DNA of 64,000 bases from Colletes latitarsis. Taxonomy: Eukaryota; Arthropoda; Insecta; Hymenoptera; Colletidae. Shown here piece by piece: positions 1 to 11,400 of the stretch (positions within the stretch are counted from its first letter, which is position 1; each line of letters begins with the position of its first letter). The DNA lies in the NCBI RefSeq assembly GCF_051014445.1, contig NC_135143.1, forward strand, positions 4,526,001 through 4,590,000. The letters are read 5' to 3'. A program made the translations under genes and the position numbers. The notes beneath the pieces were generated by a model. It was given only the letters and a program-made list of their open reading frames with translations. It searched no databases and was not told where the DNA came from.

Positions 1-378
1 GAGATTCTAGGGGCCAAAATAAGACGAAAATCAAGAATACAAATCTGTTGATTGAGGCTTCGTTAAAAAGTTATTAACGTTTAAAGTTGTGCTTGTGGAA
101 CGGCAATCTGCGAACAGCTGCGTGCGCATTATAGTAGTTCTCATTCAGCATGAGAAACTGTACTTACTGATGTATCGACAGTCGTACAGTTTTGTAAATG
201 AGAACCACTATCACGCGTACGCAACTATTCGCAGATTGCCGTTTTACAGGCGGAACATTAAACGTTAATAACTTTTTGACGAAGCCTCAATCAGCAAATT
301 GGTATTCTTGATTTTCGTCTTATTTTGGTCTCTAGAATCTCCCATTAAAATTTTCCCCGGGGGTAGCCGAACACTTTG
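1..378 (+). mobile_element. Copy A of the modular TIR family, hairpin subfamily, cut by the window edge
   Basis: The left tip lies outside the window, because the sequence opens inside the left terminal repeat. The right terminal repeat is complete and ends CGAACACTTTGTA. The interior is a GC-richer imperfect palindrome: a left stem around 93-150 pairs with 205-245, and the loop at 150-205 contains a CATGAGAAACTG segment. No protein is encoded. The right tip runs directly into the left arm of the large palindrome at 379-1271. Confidence 0.85.
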
Positions 379-1271
379 TATATTTTCACTGATACTTCAC
401 GAGATATTTCATATTTTATGTTACGCTATAAACACTTAAATTACTCTCTTATTCATAATTTTCATTATATTCCTACAAACATGCCCATTTTCCCTACTAA
501 ACCAATTATTTGTAAAAGTACATTCGTCTATCTGTAACATTTTTGCCATTTTTTATTTGCCGAAGAAAAAATTGGCAAGATTTTCTTTATATTTCAAACG
601 TACATAAACGTGTAAAATATGAAATATCTTATAAGTAATAACGTTTTCAATGATCACACTATAATATTTTTATATCTAAAATTATAAAAAAATATCGATT
701 TATGTAAAAAAGTATAGAGCTCAGGTTAAGGTAACAAATGCAAATTACAATAGTGTCGTTGCACCAGAAAGAAAAAATTATCATGAAAATATGGCCCCGC
801 ATGGGAAATTCAATTTTTTCCTCTACGAATGTTTTGTATATTTGGTTAGAAATACAGCTTGCCCCAGTTTCTAGAATCGCACTGTATATTATTTGAAACA
901 CAGTGGCAGAAATTCTAATATTCTTCGTTGCAATTAGTTTATCTACAATGGCGTAAGTTGTTACAGGTGCAGGTTGTTACAAAGCATTTTAACATTGCCG
1001 TGTTTGATGGATACAGAGAAAATGATTAATATATATTAAATAAAAGCTAGTGGGTATGCATTTTTGCATTTATGCAAGTTTTGTACAGTTATTTTAACTT
1101 ATTCTAACGAAAAATCCAAAAAACGTAAATTAAAGTTATCATACTCAGATTAACACTTCTATAAATATAAATAACAATTAATTGTGATTATCCTAAGCTA
1201 ACATGAACTTACAACAATTTATAAGTACGGTGTCAATTGAAGTTAGTTTTTACATATAAGTAGGGACAAAT
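379..1271 (+). repeat. Left arm of a large inverted duplication
   Basis: Read in reverse complement, this stretch matches 3433-3981 closely, from the family tip outward to the block ending AAGTAGGGACAAA. Alignment by eye shows only scattered substitutions in the shared blocks (about 379-575, 969-1060 and 1078-1271). A further ~390 bp at 575-968 is present only in this arm. The arm is AT-rich and encodes nothing recognisable; the small minus-strand frame at 659-901 falls inside the arm-specific block and resembles no known protein. Confidence 0.85.
575..968. other. Segment present only in the left palindrome arm
   Basis: The right arm reads straight through AATTGGGCAGG at the equivalent point, whereas this arm holds about 390 extra bases between AATTGG and GCAGG. 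It is either an insertion here or a deletion in the other arm. I see no clear terminal repeats or target duplication, so the direction is undecided. Confidence 0.6.
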
Positions 1272-3432
1272 TATTACATAAGAAAAAGGACGTGTTCTAT
1301 TATCATTATCTCAATAATTCATTAATGCAGTATATTGGTAATTGCAACATAATGTTTTACATAAATTTTTTGCAATAAGACAAATTAAAAGTCCGTTTTA
1401 TGTCTGCATTAATTGTATCAATGAGTAAAATAAACAACTTGTTATATTTCTTTAATTTATGTGTGACTTTTAGCAATTACTAAACATTTGTTTTAAAAAT
1501 TAAGGTTCTAACAACTTGCCCCTTAGTGTGTAAAAATTTACCCTATTATGGAGTACATTGATATAATATGTCCCGCTTTACAAAATTAAATTTTTTTTAA
1601 TCATGCTTCTTACTTACATAAATGTAATTGTAATCATTAATAGTAGAAAGTATATACTTCAAATGAGTATCATTATCGATATTTTAAATCGAAAAATTTT
1701 AATAGGTGATTCTAGGAGGCAAAATAAGACGAAAATCAAGAACACCAATGTGTTGATCGAAGGCTTCGTTAAAAAGTTATTAACGTTTAAAGTTGTGGTT
1801 GTAGAACGGCAATCTGCGAACAGCTGCGTGCGCATTATAGTAGTTCTCATTCATCATGAGAAACTGTACTTACTGACGTATCGACAGTCTTACAGTTTTG
1901 TGAATGAGAACCACTATCACGCGTACGCAGCTATTCGCAGATTGCCGTTCTACAGGCGGAACTTTAAACGTTAGTAATTTTTTAACGAAGCCTCGATCAA
2001 CAAATTGGTATTCCTGATTTTCGTCTTATTTTGGTCCCTAGAATTTCCCATTAAAATTTTTCACAGGGGTGGCCGAACACCCTGTATAGAGTGGTCCAGG
2101 TTTTAGCCGTCACACTTTATCGGAACATTCTGGGATTACAAATAAGGAACAAATGATCTACGGGGTGGTTTTAAAAACTGGGTCAAGTTCTTCTCTATAC
2201 GAAGATACAAAAAATTAAAAAAATTGAAAACATAAAATGTGGAACATATCGTAAAGTATTGTAATGATATATTTGAATGGGAATCTTTTTATAAATGTTT
2301 TGATCTTTTTCCGAAACATTGTTCAAAAATTCCTAGAAGAAGTTAATTCAACAACAGGATAGTGTATACGACGAAAATAATATTGTAAAATTTAAAAACA
2401 ATGGTTGATAGGAGGATTATAACTCGTCAAGAATATGGTGATGTTTTCAGAATTTTTGCTCCGGAAGCCCATGTTTCTTCTTCGACAAACTTCGAAACAA
2501 TTTGTTACAGGAATTGAATATCGATTCCTTCAACTATGCAATAATTTGTTTCACAATTCCAGGACCTTGTAATTGTTCAAATTTATCGGAGACACGGTTG
2601 TGTTTCCGGAATCCTATTAATCATTACTTTTAAAATTTAAGGTATTAGTTTAACTTCATAAGAATACTAATTCTATTAATACCATACAATGTCAGATAGA
2701 TCGAACTTATCGAATATACATTTATACACTATTTTATTGTCAAATTACCTTTTCAGAAACATTTTTGAAGATATTCTCGATAGCAAATCGAAATGCTAAT
2801 AGAAAGATTACAATTCAAATTTATTACTTATTCTAAATGAGAAATCATTAGCTTTCCTTATCTTCAATGTTAATATTTTTTATTTCTACCAAGACTTGAA
2901 TTGAAAGCATATTTAAACTTTGTCCCTCGCAATTGTTATCAGAATTTAGTCGAAACCAGTGTTTCATACATTTCACCACCAGATAATCTCTCTCTAACAT
3001 CTTCAGCTTGTTGCTGAGGTAATACTACTCCGAACCTAGTGTCGGTTAAGTTTAATCTCATCTAAGCCAAGTGTCCTGGAATCCAGCAAAGCCTGGATCA
3101 AACTCACTTTAAGATCTTTTTATTCGATTTTATTTGATTAAATTATGTGTTTTATGCAAGCCTTCATCTTCAACCGCTTAATTTTTAATTTATAAGACAA
3201 ACTTTCTGAGGAATGATATTTATATTGCTTTACTCGATGTTGAATTTCATACTCAATCTAAAAAACAATTAATTTGATGAACTCAGTATTTTATCGAATA
3301 TCGAAAAATAATTGATCATTAATCCAAATTTTTTCGCAACGAAAACAAGTTGCTTGTAATTTGCAAGTATAATCTGTTTCACTATTTCGCGATTCCAGAG
3401 TACTTTATGCTAAGTTTAGAGTTGGACAAATA
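1272..3432. other. Loop of the large palindrome, non-coding, hosts copy B
   Basis: This 2.1-kb AT-rich spacer separates the two arms. It contains family copy B at 1688-2088. Directly after that copy is a motif, GAGTGGTCCAGGTTTTAGCC, that looks like the tip of a different TIR element. Beyond it, 2230-3432 holds no frame or repeat I recognise. Confidence 0.6.
1688..2088 (+). mobile_element. Copy B of the modular TIR family, hairpin subfamily
   Basis: It lacks the outermost ~20 bases of the left tip and starts at AAAAATTTTAATAGGTGATTC. The right end is complete (CGAACACCCTGTA). The interior hairpin is nearly the same as in copy A, with the loop in the same orientation. A 123-codon frame reads across it at 1603-1974, but this is a by-product of the low stop density of the hairpin and is not a gene. 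Confidence 0.88.
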
Positions 3433-3981
3433 TTTGTCCCTACTTATATGTAACAACTAACTTCAATTGACACCATACTTATAAATTGTTGTAAGTTTAT
3501 GCCAGCTTAGGGTAATCACAATTAATTGTTATTTATATTTATAGAAGTGTTAATTTGAGTGTGATAACTTTAGTTTATGTACCTTTTTTGGATTTTTCGT
3601 TGGAATAAGTTAAAATAACTGTACAAAACTTACTTTTTCTTATTGAAATCGGAAAATGATAGATAACTATGAAACACTTCGATTAATAATAAACAAAATG
3701 CATACGCACTAGCTTTTAATTAATATATATTAATCATTTTCTCTTTATACATCAAACACGGCAATGTTATACTTTGTAACAACCTGCCCAATTTTTTTTC
3801 GGCAAATAAAAAATGGCAAAAATGTTACAGATAGACGAATGTACTTTTATAAATAATTGGTTTAGTAAGGAAAATGGGCATGTTTGTAGGAATGTAATGA
3901 AAATTATGAATAAGAGAGTAAGTTAAGTGTTTATAGCGTAACATAAAATATGAAATATCTCGTGAAGTATCAGTGAAAATA
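3433..3981 (-). repeat. Right arm of the large inverted duplication
   Basis: It is the reverse complement of the shared blocks of 379-1271. It starts at TTTGTCCCTACTTATATG and ends where the left tip of copy C begins. It carries about 50 bp (around 3630-3690) not found in the left arm, and lacks the left arm's ~390-bp extra block. Together with the family tips on both outer sides, the inverted homology extends into copies A and C. Confidence 0.85.
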
Positions 3982-5185
3982 TACAGAGTGTTCGGCTACC
4001 CCCGGGGAAAATTTTAATGGGAGATTCATGAGGCAAAAATAAGACGAAAATGAAGAATACTAATTTGTTGATGGAGGCTTCGTTAAAAAGTTATTAACGT
4101 TTAAAGTTCCGCCTCTACTGAATTTTTTTCTCGAAAGTGGGTAGGATTTCAAGGTATGTATAATAACCAAAAATGATTGTAATTGACCCCCGCAATTGAA
4201 AATAACTTTTCTAAAACGATTTGAAATTTTTTTTTTCCGTCGAAAAATTTCACACTTTCTCGAATTTTTTTCTAGAAAGTGGGTAGGATTTCGGAGGTAT
4301 GTGTATTCACCAAAAATGATTGTAATTGACCTCCGCTAACGAAAATAATTTTTTTAGAATTAATTCAAAATTTTTTTTTTCGTCGAAAAATTTAGGCACC
4401 CACCTCCTGTCGATTTTTCTTAAAAATTACTTTTTCTTTTTTAGTAATTTTGTTTGACACCCTACAGAAAAGTTGTCTAATACTTTTTTGTAGGTACCCA
4501 TGAGCTCTACTTCAGAAAAAGGTTTCATTGAAATATATTCACTATTGTAGGAGTTATGGCTGTTTGAAAATTGGACCATTTTTATGGGGTTTTTCCCATT
4601 TTACAGGGACAAGGACCAACTTTTCGAATATTTTTGCGATTTGTACATATTCTCCAACAAAATACGGGTAGTTTGCTTTTTTAAACATTAAAATCGTCCA
4701 ATCCGTTCAGAAGTTATGACGTTTTAAAGATTCGCATGAAAATTCGGGCAGACATTTCTGGCCAGAAGTTATATTTTCGGTAAGGAATTTTTTTCTCGGA
4801 ACTGAGTAGGAATTCGGGGCTATGTCTGTTGACCAAAAATGCTTGCAATTGACCCCTGCAACTAAAAATAATTTTTCCAAGACGATTCGAAAGTCTTTTT
4901 TCACCCAAAACTTTCAGCACTTACTCGAACTTTTTTCTCGAAAGTGGGTAGGATTTCGGAAGTATGTATACTATGTATGTAGGTATATTCACCAAAAGTG
5001 ATTGTAATTGACCCCCGCAACCGGAAATAATTTTTCTATGACGATTTGAAATTTTTGAATTTAATTGTTAATAACTTTTTAACGGAGCCTCCATCAACAA
5101 ATTGGTATTCTTGATTTTCGTCTTATTTTGGCCTCTAGAATCCTCTATTAAAATTTTTCCCAGGGGTGGCCGAACACCTTGTATA
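3982..5185 (+). mobile_element. Copy C of the modular TIR family, long form
   Basis: Left tip TACAGAGTGTTCGGC and right tip CGAACACCTTGTA, both in TA-rich flanks. Four ~140-bp modules (marked by CCAAAAATGATTGTAATTGA-like lines near 4167, 4310, 4838 and 4993) bracket one ~370-bp core at about 4388-4760. The core includes the marker GTAGGTACCCATGAGCTC. No transposase is encoded. Short antisense frames across modules and core are incidental. Confidence 0.92.
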
Positions 5186-5189
5186 AGAA

Positions 5190-5640
5190 TCGAAATATAA
5201 AAAAGGAATTACATCACATAAGAAAGTTATGTACCTTTTATTACATTATTCGTTAGAATAAGTTAAAATAGCTATGCATACAAAAATTACTTTCCCTTAT
5301 TCAGATCACAAAATGTTTGATAACTAAAGAACGCTTCAATTAAGGGTGGAAGCAGACAAGCGACTTTTCTCGTTGCGATATCGTATCGATTTTATGTTTT
5401 TCCTTGTTCTGCTATTAAGTCAAAGAACGTTTTTATGTCTGGCTTGGTAGTTTTCAATTACAAAACACGGAAAAACATAGAATCCCTGCGACATCGAAAC
5501 GCCATCGCACCTGCTCGTCTGTTTCCAACCTAATGATAAAGAAAACGCATATGCGATAACCTTTAGTTGAAACACATTAATCATTTCTATTTCAAGCTGA
5601 TACATTAAGTAGAGAAATTAAAAAATTCTTTGTAACAACG
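5190..5640 (-). repeat. Third, diverged copy of the palindrome arm
   Basis: Blocks at 5225-5340, 5535-5590 and 5623-5640 match the right arm at about 3586-3690, 3700-3760 and 3773-3790 in the same order and orientation. Shared words include AATAAGTTAAAATA and CTTTGTAACAAC. The copy is more diverged than the two arms are from each other, and it is interrupted by a small MITE at 5344-5530. It directly follows the right tip of copy C. Confidence 0.7.
5344..5530. mobile_element. Small MITE with TAA target duplication, Harbinger-like
   Basis: This 187-bp imperfect inverted repeat starts GGGTGGAAGCAGACAAGCG and ends CTCGTCTGTTTCCAACC. Inner stem words ATGTTTTTCC and GGAAAAACAT also pair. It is flanked by TAA on both sides (5341-5343 and 5531-5533). 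The related arm at 3681-3692 shows the site without the insertion (TTAATAATAAAC), so both the ends and the 3-bp duplication are supported. Three-base TWA duplications are typical of PIF/Harbinger; that assignment is an inference. Confidence 0.75.
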
Positions 5641-5835
5641 TACCTCACACTCCCCTATTCCCCTTTGATGTCCGATGTATTTTATATCGCAGAACGGGGT
5701 GCATTTTTCTGACGATCGGTAGTATGGTTGGTGCGCCACGTTGAATTGAATCGTCGACGTTTAAATATTTGCTCGATCCTGATATCCGTGATTCAGGGGA
5801 TTGCACTTTCTGTCAATGCGTCGTGTATGACTCAC

Positions 5836-6006
5836 AAAACATGTCTCATACAACGTGTTGTCGAGGATATGTAAACGTTTAGCGTGTCCCGGAAACGGTT
5901 TGGAGCTGTACACACCGATCCTTGGGTCGACGCGATTTCGCGCTAGAATAAATTCGAATTGAGTTCTTCCAGGGCCCGTGTGTACGACCACACGTGCCTG
6001 GAAAAC
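5836..6006 (-). CDS. Candidate internal coding exon of 57 codons, unknown protein
   Basis: On the minus strand a pyrimidine-rich tract ending CTCTACCCTCAG directly precedes this stretch, and GTGAGT directly follows it, matching strong acceptor and donor signals. The segment is 171 bases, exactly 57 codons, and open in frame with no stop (it begins VFQARVVVHTGPG and ends NTLYETCF). It is GC-richer than its surroundings. I do not recognise the product and see no partner exon. It could be a chance frame in a GC-richer patch or part of a decayed element. Confidence 0.33.
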
Positions 6007-6338
6007 CTGAGGGTAGAGAAGAAAAGAATGCCCCTTAAAATCCGAGCGAAAAGGACACAATTGTCTGAGCGCTGCTACCAAATGAAATGGACGCATGGCT
6101 TAGCGCTGTATCCTTTTTTCGGGAATTCATTTCCGACAAGAGGTCATGTCACTATGAAAGTAAAAAAAAAAAAAATAAAGTTACCGGTTTTCTTTTTGCC
6201 AGAAAAGTTATGAGTCGTACTTAAATCGAGACCATTCCTCGAAAAAGGGCAGAAAGTCTTGTATCACGAATTTGATAAATTCTTCGTAACGTCAAGAACA
6301 AGTACTAAAATGAAATAAAATTTTTATATGTTCTCGCT

Positions 6339-6660
6339 CTACAAATCCTCCGAAGAACTGCTATTGTCAGGAGTTCCTGGCGAGTCTGTATCTTGTATAT
6401 TTAGTGTTACATTTTCCAGTACAGTTTCTAGTAGATTATCTGTAATTCAATAGTTTCGTACGAGATAGCAGTTTTTCTTTGTTTCTTTCACATGTGCCCA
6501 AACTAATTCTATCGGATTCAATACATAACAAATATAACCATAAAATTTTATTATTTGATTTATTTTACACGGTTTCCTTTTAGCAATTTTGTGTTGCTTT
6601 TCTAGGTGAATAAATAATTCGAAGAAAATTCGTAGTATGAATTCTCTTACAAGGGAACGA
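6339..6660 (-). pseudogene. Decayed C-terminal part of a DDE transposase
   Basis: The minus strand reads a lysine-rich segment followed by YVLNPIELVWAHVKE (core motif at 6498-6521). This resembles the LNPIE-W-VK block around the last catalytic acidic residue of IS630/Tc1-type DDE transposases common in insects. The frame is interrupted by a stop after LVRNY and ends at a stop at 6339-6341 behind a serine/acidic tail. The catalytic core upstream is not visible. No terminal repeats of this element were found, so it is an old fragment. Confidence 0.6.
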
Positions 6661-6821
6661 CACGAATTATCCGCCTTGGATTTTAATGTGCTTTTGGAGA
6701 ATGATAGTAGTGTGATCCGTTTTGATGTCTGTAAAGTATTATTGACTATTTACAGGATGTCTTGTAATATTAATTCAGTTCATAAGTTTTTTTGTATTTT
6801 TGTATTAAAAGAATAATAGTA

Positions 6822-7102
6822 CCAAGTAGGAGTTTATTGATGCTGCAATACTGTAGCAATTAGAAGAACTGCCTTCACCAAGGTTTAATGACGTTCACAT
6901 GCTACAATCACATACTGAATCGTCTGTAGGTGTCACGACCTGATGTTGATTGCGCAACACTTACAAACGATTCAATTTGTCGCAATTTAGACCGAATCGT
7001 GACACATATCGACGATTCACTGTAATATACGAGTTTCAGACCCTGGCGAAGGCAATTCTCTTAATTGCAGCAATATTGCAATATCAATAAACTCCTACTT
7101 GG
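6822..7102. mobile_element. 281-bp hairpin MITE with TA target duplication
   Basis: It starts CCAAGTAGGAGTTTATTGAT and ends with the inverse, ATCAATAAACTCCTACTTGG, with TA on each side (6820-6821, 7103-7104). Almost the whole element folds on itself: inner words GAATCGTCTG and CGACGATTC, and GGTGTCACGA and TCGTGACAC, also pair. It has no coding capacity. TA duplication and near-complete palindromy fit a Tc1/mariner-type MITE. Confidence 0.85.
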
Positions 7103-7271
7103 TATGTATGTGAGGGTATTTACCCAGTAAATAAATAAATATGTAACTCTTGAGTAAGTGTAATGGTCACTCTTTATTTCGTTAACGTTATTACCGATCT
7201 CCCGTCTCAGCTATTTTCCTTTTACATATCATTTGTTCTACAGATCGATTACAACAACATTAGTAAACATA

Positions 7272-8447
7272 TACAGGATGTTCGGCCACCCCTGGGAAAA
7301 ATTTTAATGGGAGATTCTAGAAGCCAAAATAAGACGAAAATGAAGAATAGTAATTTGTTGATGGAGGCTTCGTTAAAAAGTTATAAACGTTTAAAGTTCC
7401 GCCTCTACTGAATTTTTTTCTCGAAAGTGGGTAGGATTTCGAGGGTATGTGTAATGACCAAAAATGATTGTAATTGATCCCCGCAACTGAAAATAACTTT
7501 TCTAAAACGATTTGAAATTTTTTTTTTCCGTCGAAAAATTTCACACTTTCTCGAATTTTTTTCTAGAAAGTGGATAGGATTTCGGAGGTATGTGTATTCA
7601 CCAAAAATGATTGCAATTGACCTGCGCAAACGAAAATAATTTATTCAGAATTAATTCAAAATATTTTTTTTCGTCGAAAAATTTAGGCAGCTTACCCCCT
7701 GTTGACTTTTCTTCAAAATTCCTTTTTCATTTTTAGTAATTTTGTTTGACGCCCTACAGAAAAGTTATTTAGTACATTTTTGTAGGTACCCATGAGCTCT
7801 ACTTCAGAAAAAAGTTTCATTGAAATATATTCACAATTGTAGGAGTTACGGTTGTTTGAAGATTGGTCCATTTTTATGGGGTTTTTCTCATTTTGCGGGA
7901 TCAAGGACCAACATTTCGAATAGTTTTGCGATTTTTACATATTCTCCACCAAAATACGCGTAGTTTGCTTTTTTAAACATTAAAATCGTCCAATCCGTTC
8001 AGAAGTTATGACATTTTAAAGATTCGCATGAAATTCCAGGGAAGCATCTAGCCTCACATTAGATTTTCGGTAAGGAATTTTTTTCTCGAAAATGGTTAGG
8101 ATTTCGAGGGTATGTCTATTGACCAAAAATGCTTGTAATTGACCTCTGTAATTAAATATAATTTTTTTAGCATGATTTGAAATTTTTCAATTTCGTTTAA
8201 AAATTTCAGTATCTACTCGAATTTTTTTCTTGAAAGTGGGTAGAAATTTGAAGGTATATCTAATGACCAAAAATGATTGTAATTGACCCCCACAACCGAA
8301 AACAATTTTTTCAGAATGATTGGAAATTTTTTAATATCTTCTTAACGAAGCCTCACTCAAGAAATTGATATTCTTGATTTTCGTCTTATTTTGGCCTCTA
8401 GAATCTGCTATTAAAATTTCCCCCAGGAGTGGTCGAACACCCTGTAT
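7272..8447 (+). mobile_element. Copy D of the modular TIR family, long form
   Basis: Left tip TACAGGATGTTCGGCC and right tip CGAACACCCTGTA. It has the same plan as copy C: two modules (near 7459 and 7602), one core at about 7680-8060, then two modules (near 8122 and 8261). The several small frames on either strand are internal to the repeat. Confidence 0.92.
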
Positions 8448-11400
8448 ATCGTGGTCTCTAATAACCTTGCTGTTCATACGACCATTCTAAATAAATAAAT
8501 AAATAATTATAAAATTGCAAGGAAACACTTATTCCTTTTCATCGAGTCGATACAAATAACGCGTCGAAATATTTCTAAGCCAAAAAGCGAAGCATTGCTT
8601 TAAAAAATATCCTGCGTCAACGTGCTTCGAATCGCAACGTTTTGCAGTGTTATAAATCCAACGAGTTGGCTGAACTTTCGACAACAGTTTAGCACGGGTT
8701 TAATTAGTTTCAGGAAAGATACAACTTGTACGACGATAATTAGTTTTTGCGCCCCGATAGACCGTCCAGAGGGCGTCGGTTTCAACGAAATTTCCACGGA
8801 AAGATGACGTACCGAAAGCGTTCCTATGATACGAATAGCAATTAAGACCGAATGGGAGAACAAAAGGAGTCAATATTTTCAGAATAGCACGGCCTTTAAG
8901 TAATGGGAGGCGTTTCATTAACTACGGAATTTCGAGTCGTTTATCCGCTCCGCTTGTACCTTTCTTTCGTTGAAATCTGACGACGGCTGGTGTCTCATCC
9001 CCCACTCTAGACTCGTAGCTTCTTCTATTTTCATTCCGCACAAAGCGCGCGCTTTGGTCCCTCGTACTTCCCTAAGAAATTAAAATAAATTTACGACGTT
9101 GGAAAGTTCGCTGGGCCAGGAGGAGCTCTCGTTATTTAGTAAATCTACTTGAAATTCTTGGATGTGGCTCCTCGCAGGCGGACCCTGGACCCGGGCAAGA
9201 TAGGAGTTCACCCATTTGCGGTATAAAATGACCCGGGCTGATCCTGCATTATGAAGCCGTATCGCTTTGTAATGGAAATAACAGTGTAAATGTAGTTGTA
9301 GTTCGGCAATTAACAACTTTAACGGTCGTGCAAAATGCGCACGTCGACCGACATGAATTCACTATTTATGTGGTAACCGTAGAATATGTAAACCCATGCG
9401 GATGCTATTTATTAGATTCATGGGACAGGCGAAATATAAATGTTTCATTTGCATTTTTTCCGTACACGGTCGCGAAGCTTTTGCAATTTTTGTTTATTAG
9501 CGACCTCCTGGGAGACGTTTGCAATTTTTCAAATAAATTCCTGGATTACTTTTAATTGTCCGATTCGCGCGTACCGCGACATTCGAGTTTTCGTCGTTGT
9601 CGCACTGGTTAGATTTTGTTTTCAAATAAAAATATTACAGTGTTCGTACTTCGGTTCCACTGTATTTTAATTATAATTATGGATCATATTTCGTAGAACT
9701 TAGTTTAAATGTTAGAGGTAGCGATAGAATCGTGCACAATGGTCGAAATAATGATAGATCCACCTTATTAACATCAGATTTATTGTATTTTTACAATATA
9801 AAGGTGAATTTTATTCAACAGTTTTTATTTTATTTATTATAATTATACGTTTTTGAGATAAGTAATAGTGTAATATAGTTTAGTTTAACGTATAAACTTC
9901 TATTAATATTAATACTAAACTTTGTGTTATAAATAACTGATATTTTTGTATGAAATAAACATAGATTCACTGTATATATTTTTAATAAATAATGAACAAA
10001 TATTTGAGAAGGTAGCAAAAGAATAACAGTAATTTGCTATACAAGTTTAACCCAACCTAAAATTCAATAGAAAGTATTTGGAAATTATAGTTCTACATGA
10101 ACTACAAAAAAAAGCTCCACAATTTACAGCATTCTTTACAAGTTTTTTAAAGAAATTGTGTTTTAACGTTCAGGCTGCTCCAAGTCAATTAAGTGGTGGA
10201 GCATTGTTAGGACATATGTTTACAGAAATATATGTCAAGTACCGTCGTATGTCTTCAGGAATGAAAATAGGAGCAGAAAATATACGGCTACGAATAGTGA
10301 ATCTATGTATAATTATTTCGGTCACTGTATATTGCAAGTATTTTCGAATCTCTACGAAGTAGATTCGAACCCTCTGTAAGTATTTTTGCAGAAAAGAAAC
10401 TGTACTTTGAAATATAGTCAAATCTTAATTGAATAGGATCGAAACTTTCATTAATATTATAAATAGACTTCGGATGTTTATGCAAATGCATATTTTTACA
10501 AAAATCAGATAGAATAATACAACCTTGATAGAAATATGTTTTATGACCAGAGAGTTCTAAAAATGCGTATATTTTTTATTTTGCATTCTTTGCATAATGC
10601 TTATAATTCTTTTCATAAAAGCAAGCAGAATAAATACAAAGTCTCCATACTTTTATTATTGTAATATAATTATAAAGGTAGAGGAATTTTTTGTTGAATT
10701 TCCGCTTACGAAAAATGTTTTACACATTTAATTTGAGTTAATACTATTAATAACATTTTCCGTGTCAGTGGGTTTTATGAAATTTATTTTCACCGTTATT
10801 TCACGTTGTACGTTCACTATATTTGTTAAATAAATTGCGTTCCATACTGACTACAAAATTTTAATTCGCAATTATGCTTACAAAAATTGTAAGTAATATT
10901 ATAATCACAATGAGAAAGGTCTAATGTACAAATTAAAATGCGGAACGAAGCAAACAGTTTTATTCAAAATTTATTTCATATAAAGCTATTTATTAATTGT
11001 GGTGTTTCCGCAAAGGCGCTTTATGTGCTCAACAACTCGAACGAACTATTTATTGCTATTATAACTTACAATCTTACAATAACGCTTCACTCGTGGTGTC
11101 GACCCATGAGCACTTTCCTCGTGTCGCAGTCTCTGTTCTTTTGTTTAACATCGGCTACACGATGCTGAATAATTTCATGGTGCTTTGTATTGAAAAAAAA
11201 CAAAGATTACAGTAGACCCACTATATTAATATTTTAATATATTGAAATGCTTTTTTCCCCCTCCTTCATTAAAAATAATATGAGAAGTTAATCAATTCGA
11301 GGTAAAACACCTGAAATTCAAATAATAAATAAAATATCAATATCATTACATCTAAATAATTATATCATGCATTGCAACCTAGTATTTTAACTACACATTC

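Noticed and set aside
1603..1974. 123-codon plus-strand frame
   Set aside because: It runs through family copy B and its hairpin; related copies have stops and indels, so it is not a gene.
10078..10362. 94-codon frame as a host gene
   Set aside because: No identifiable family, no splice or promoter support, and background codon use.
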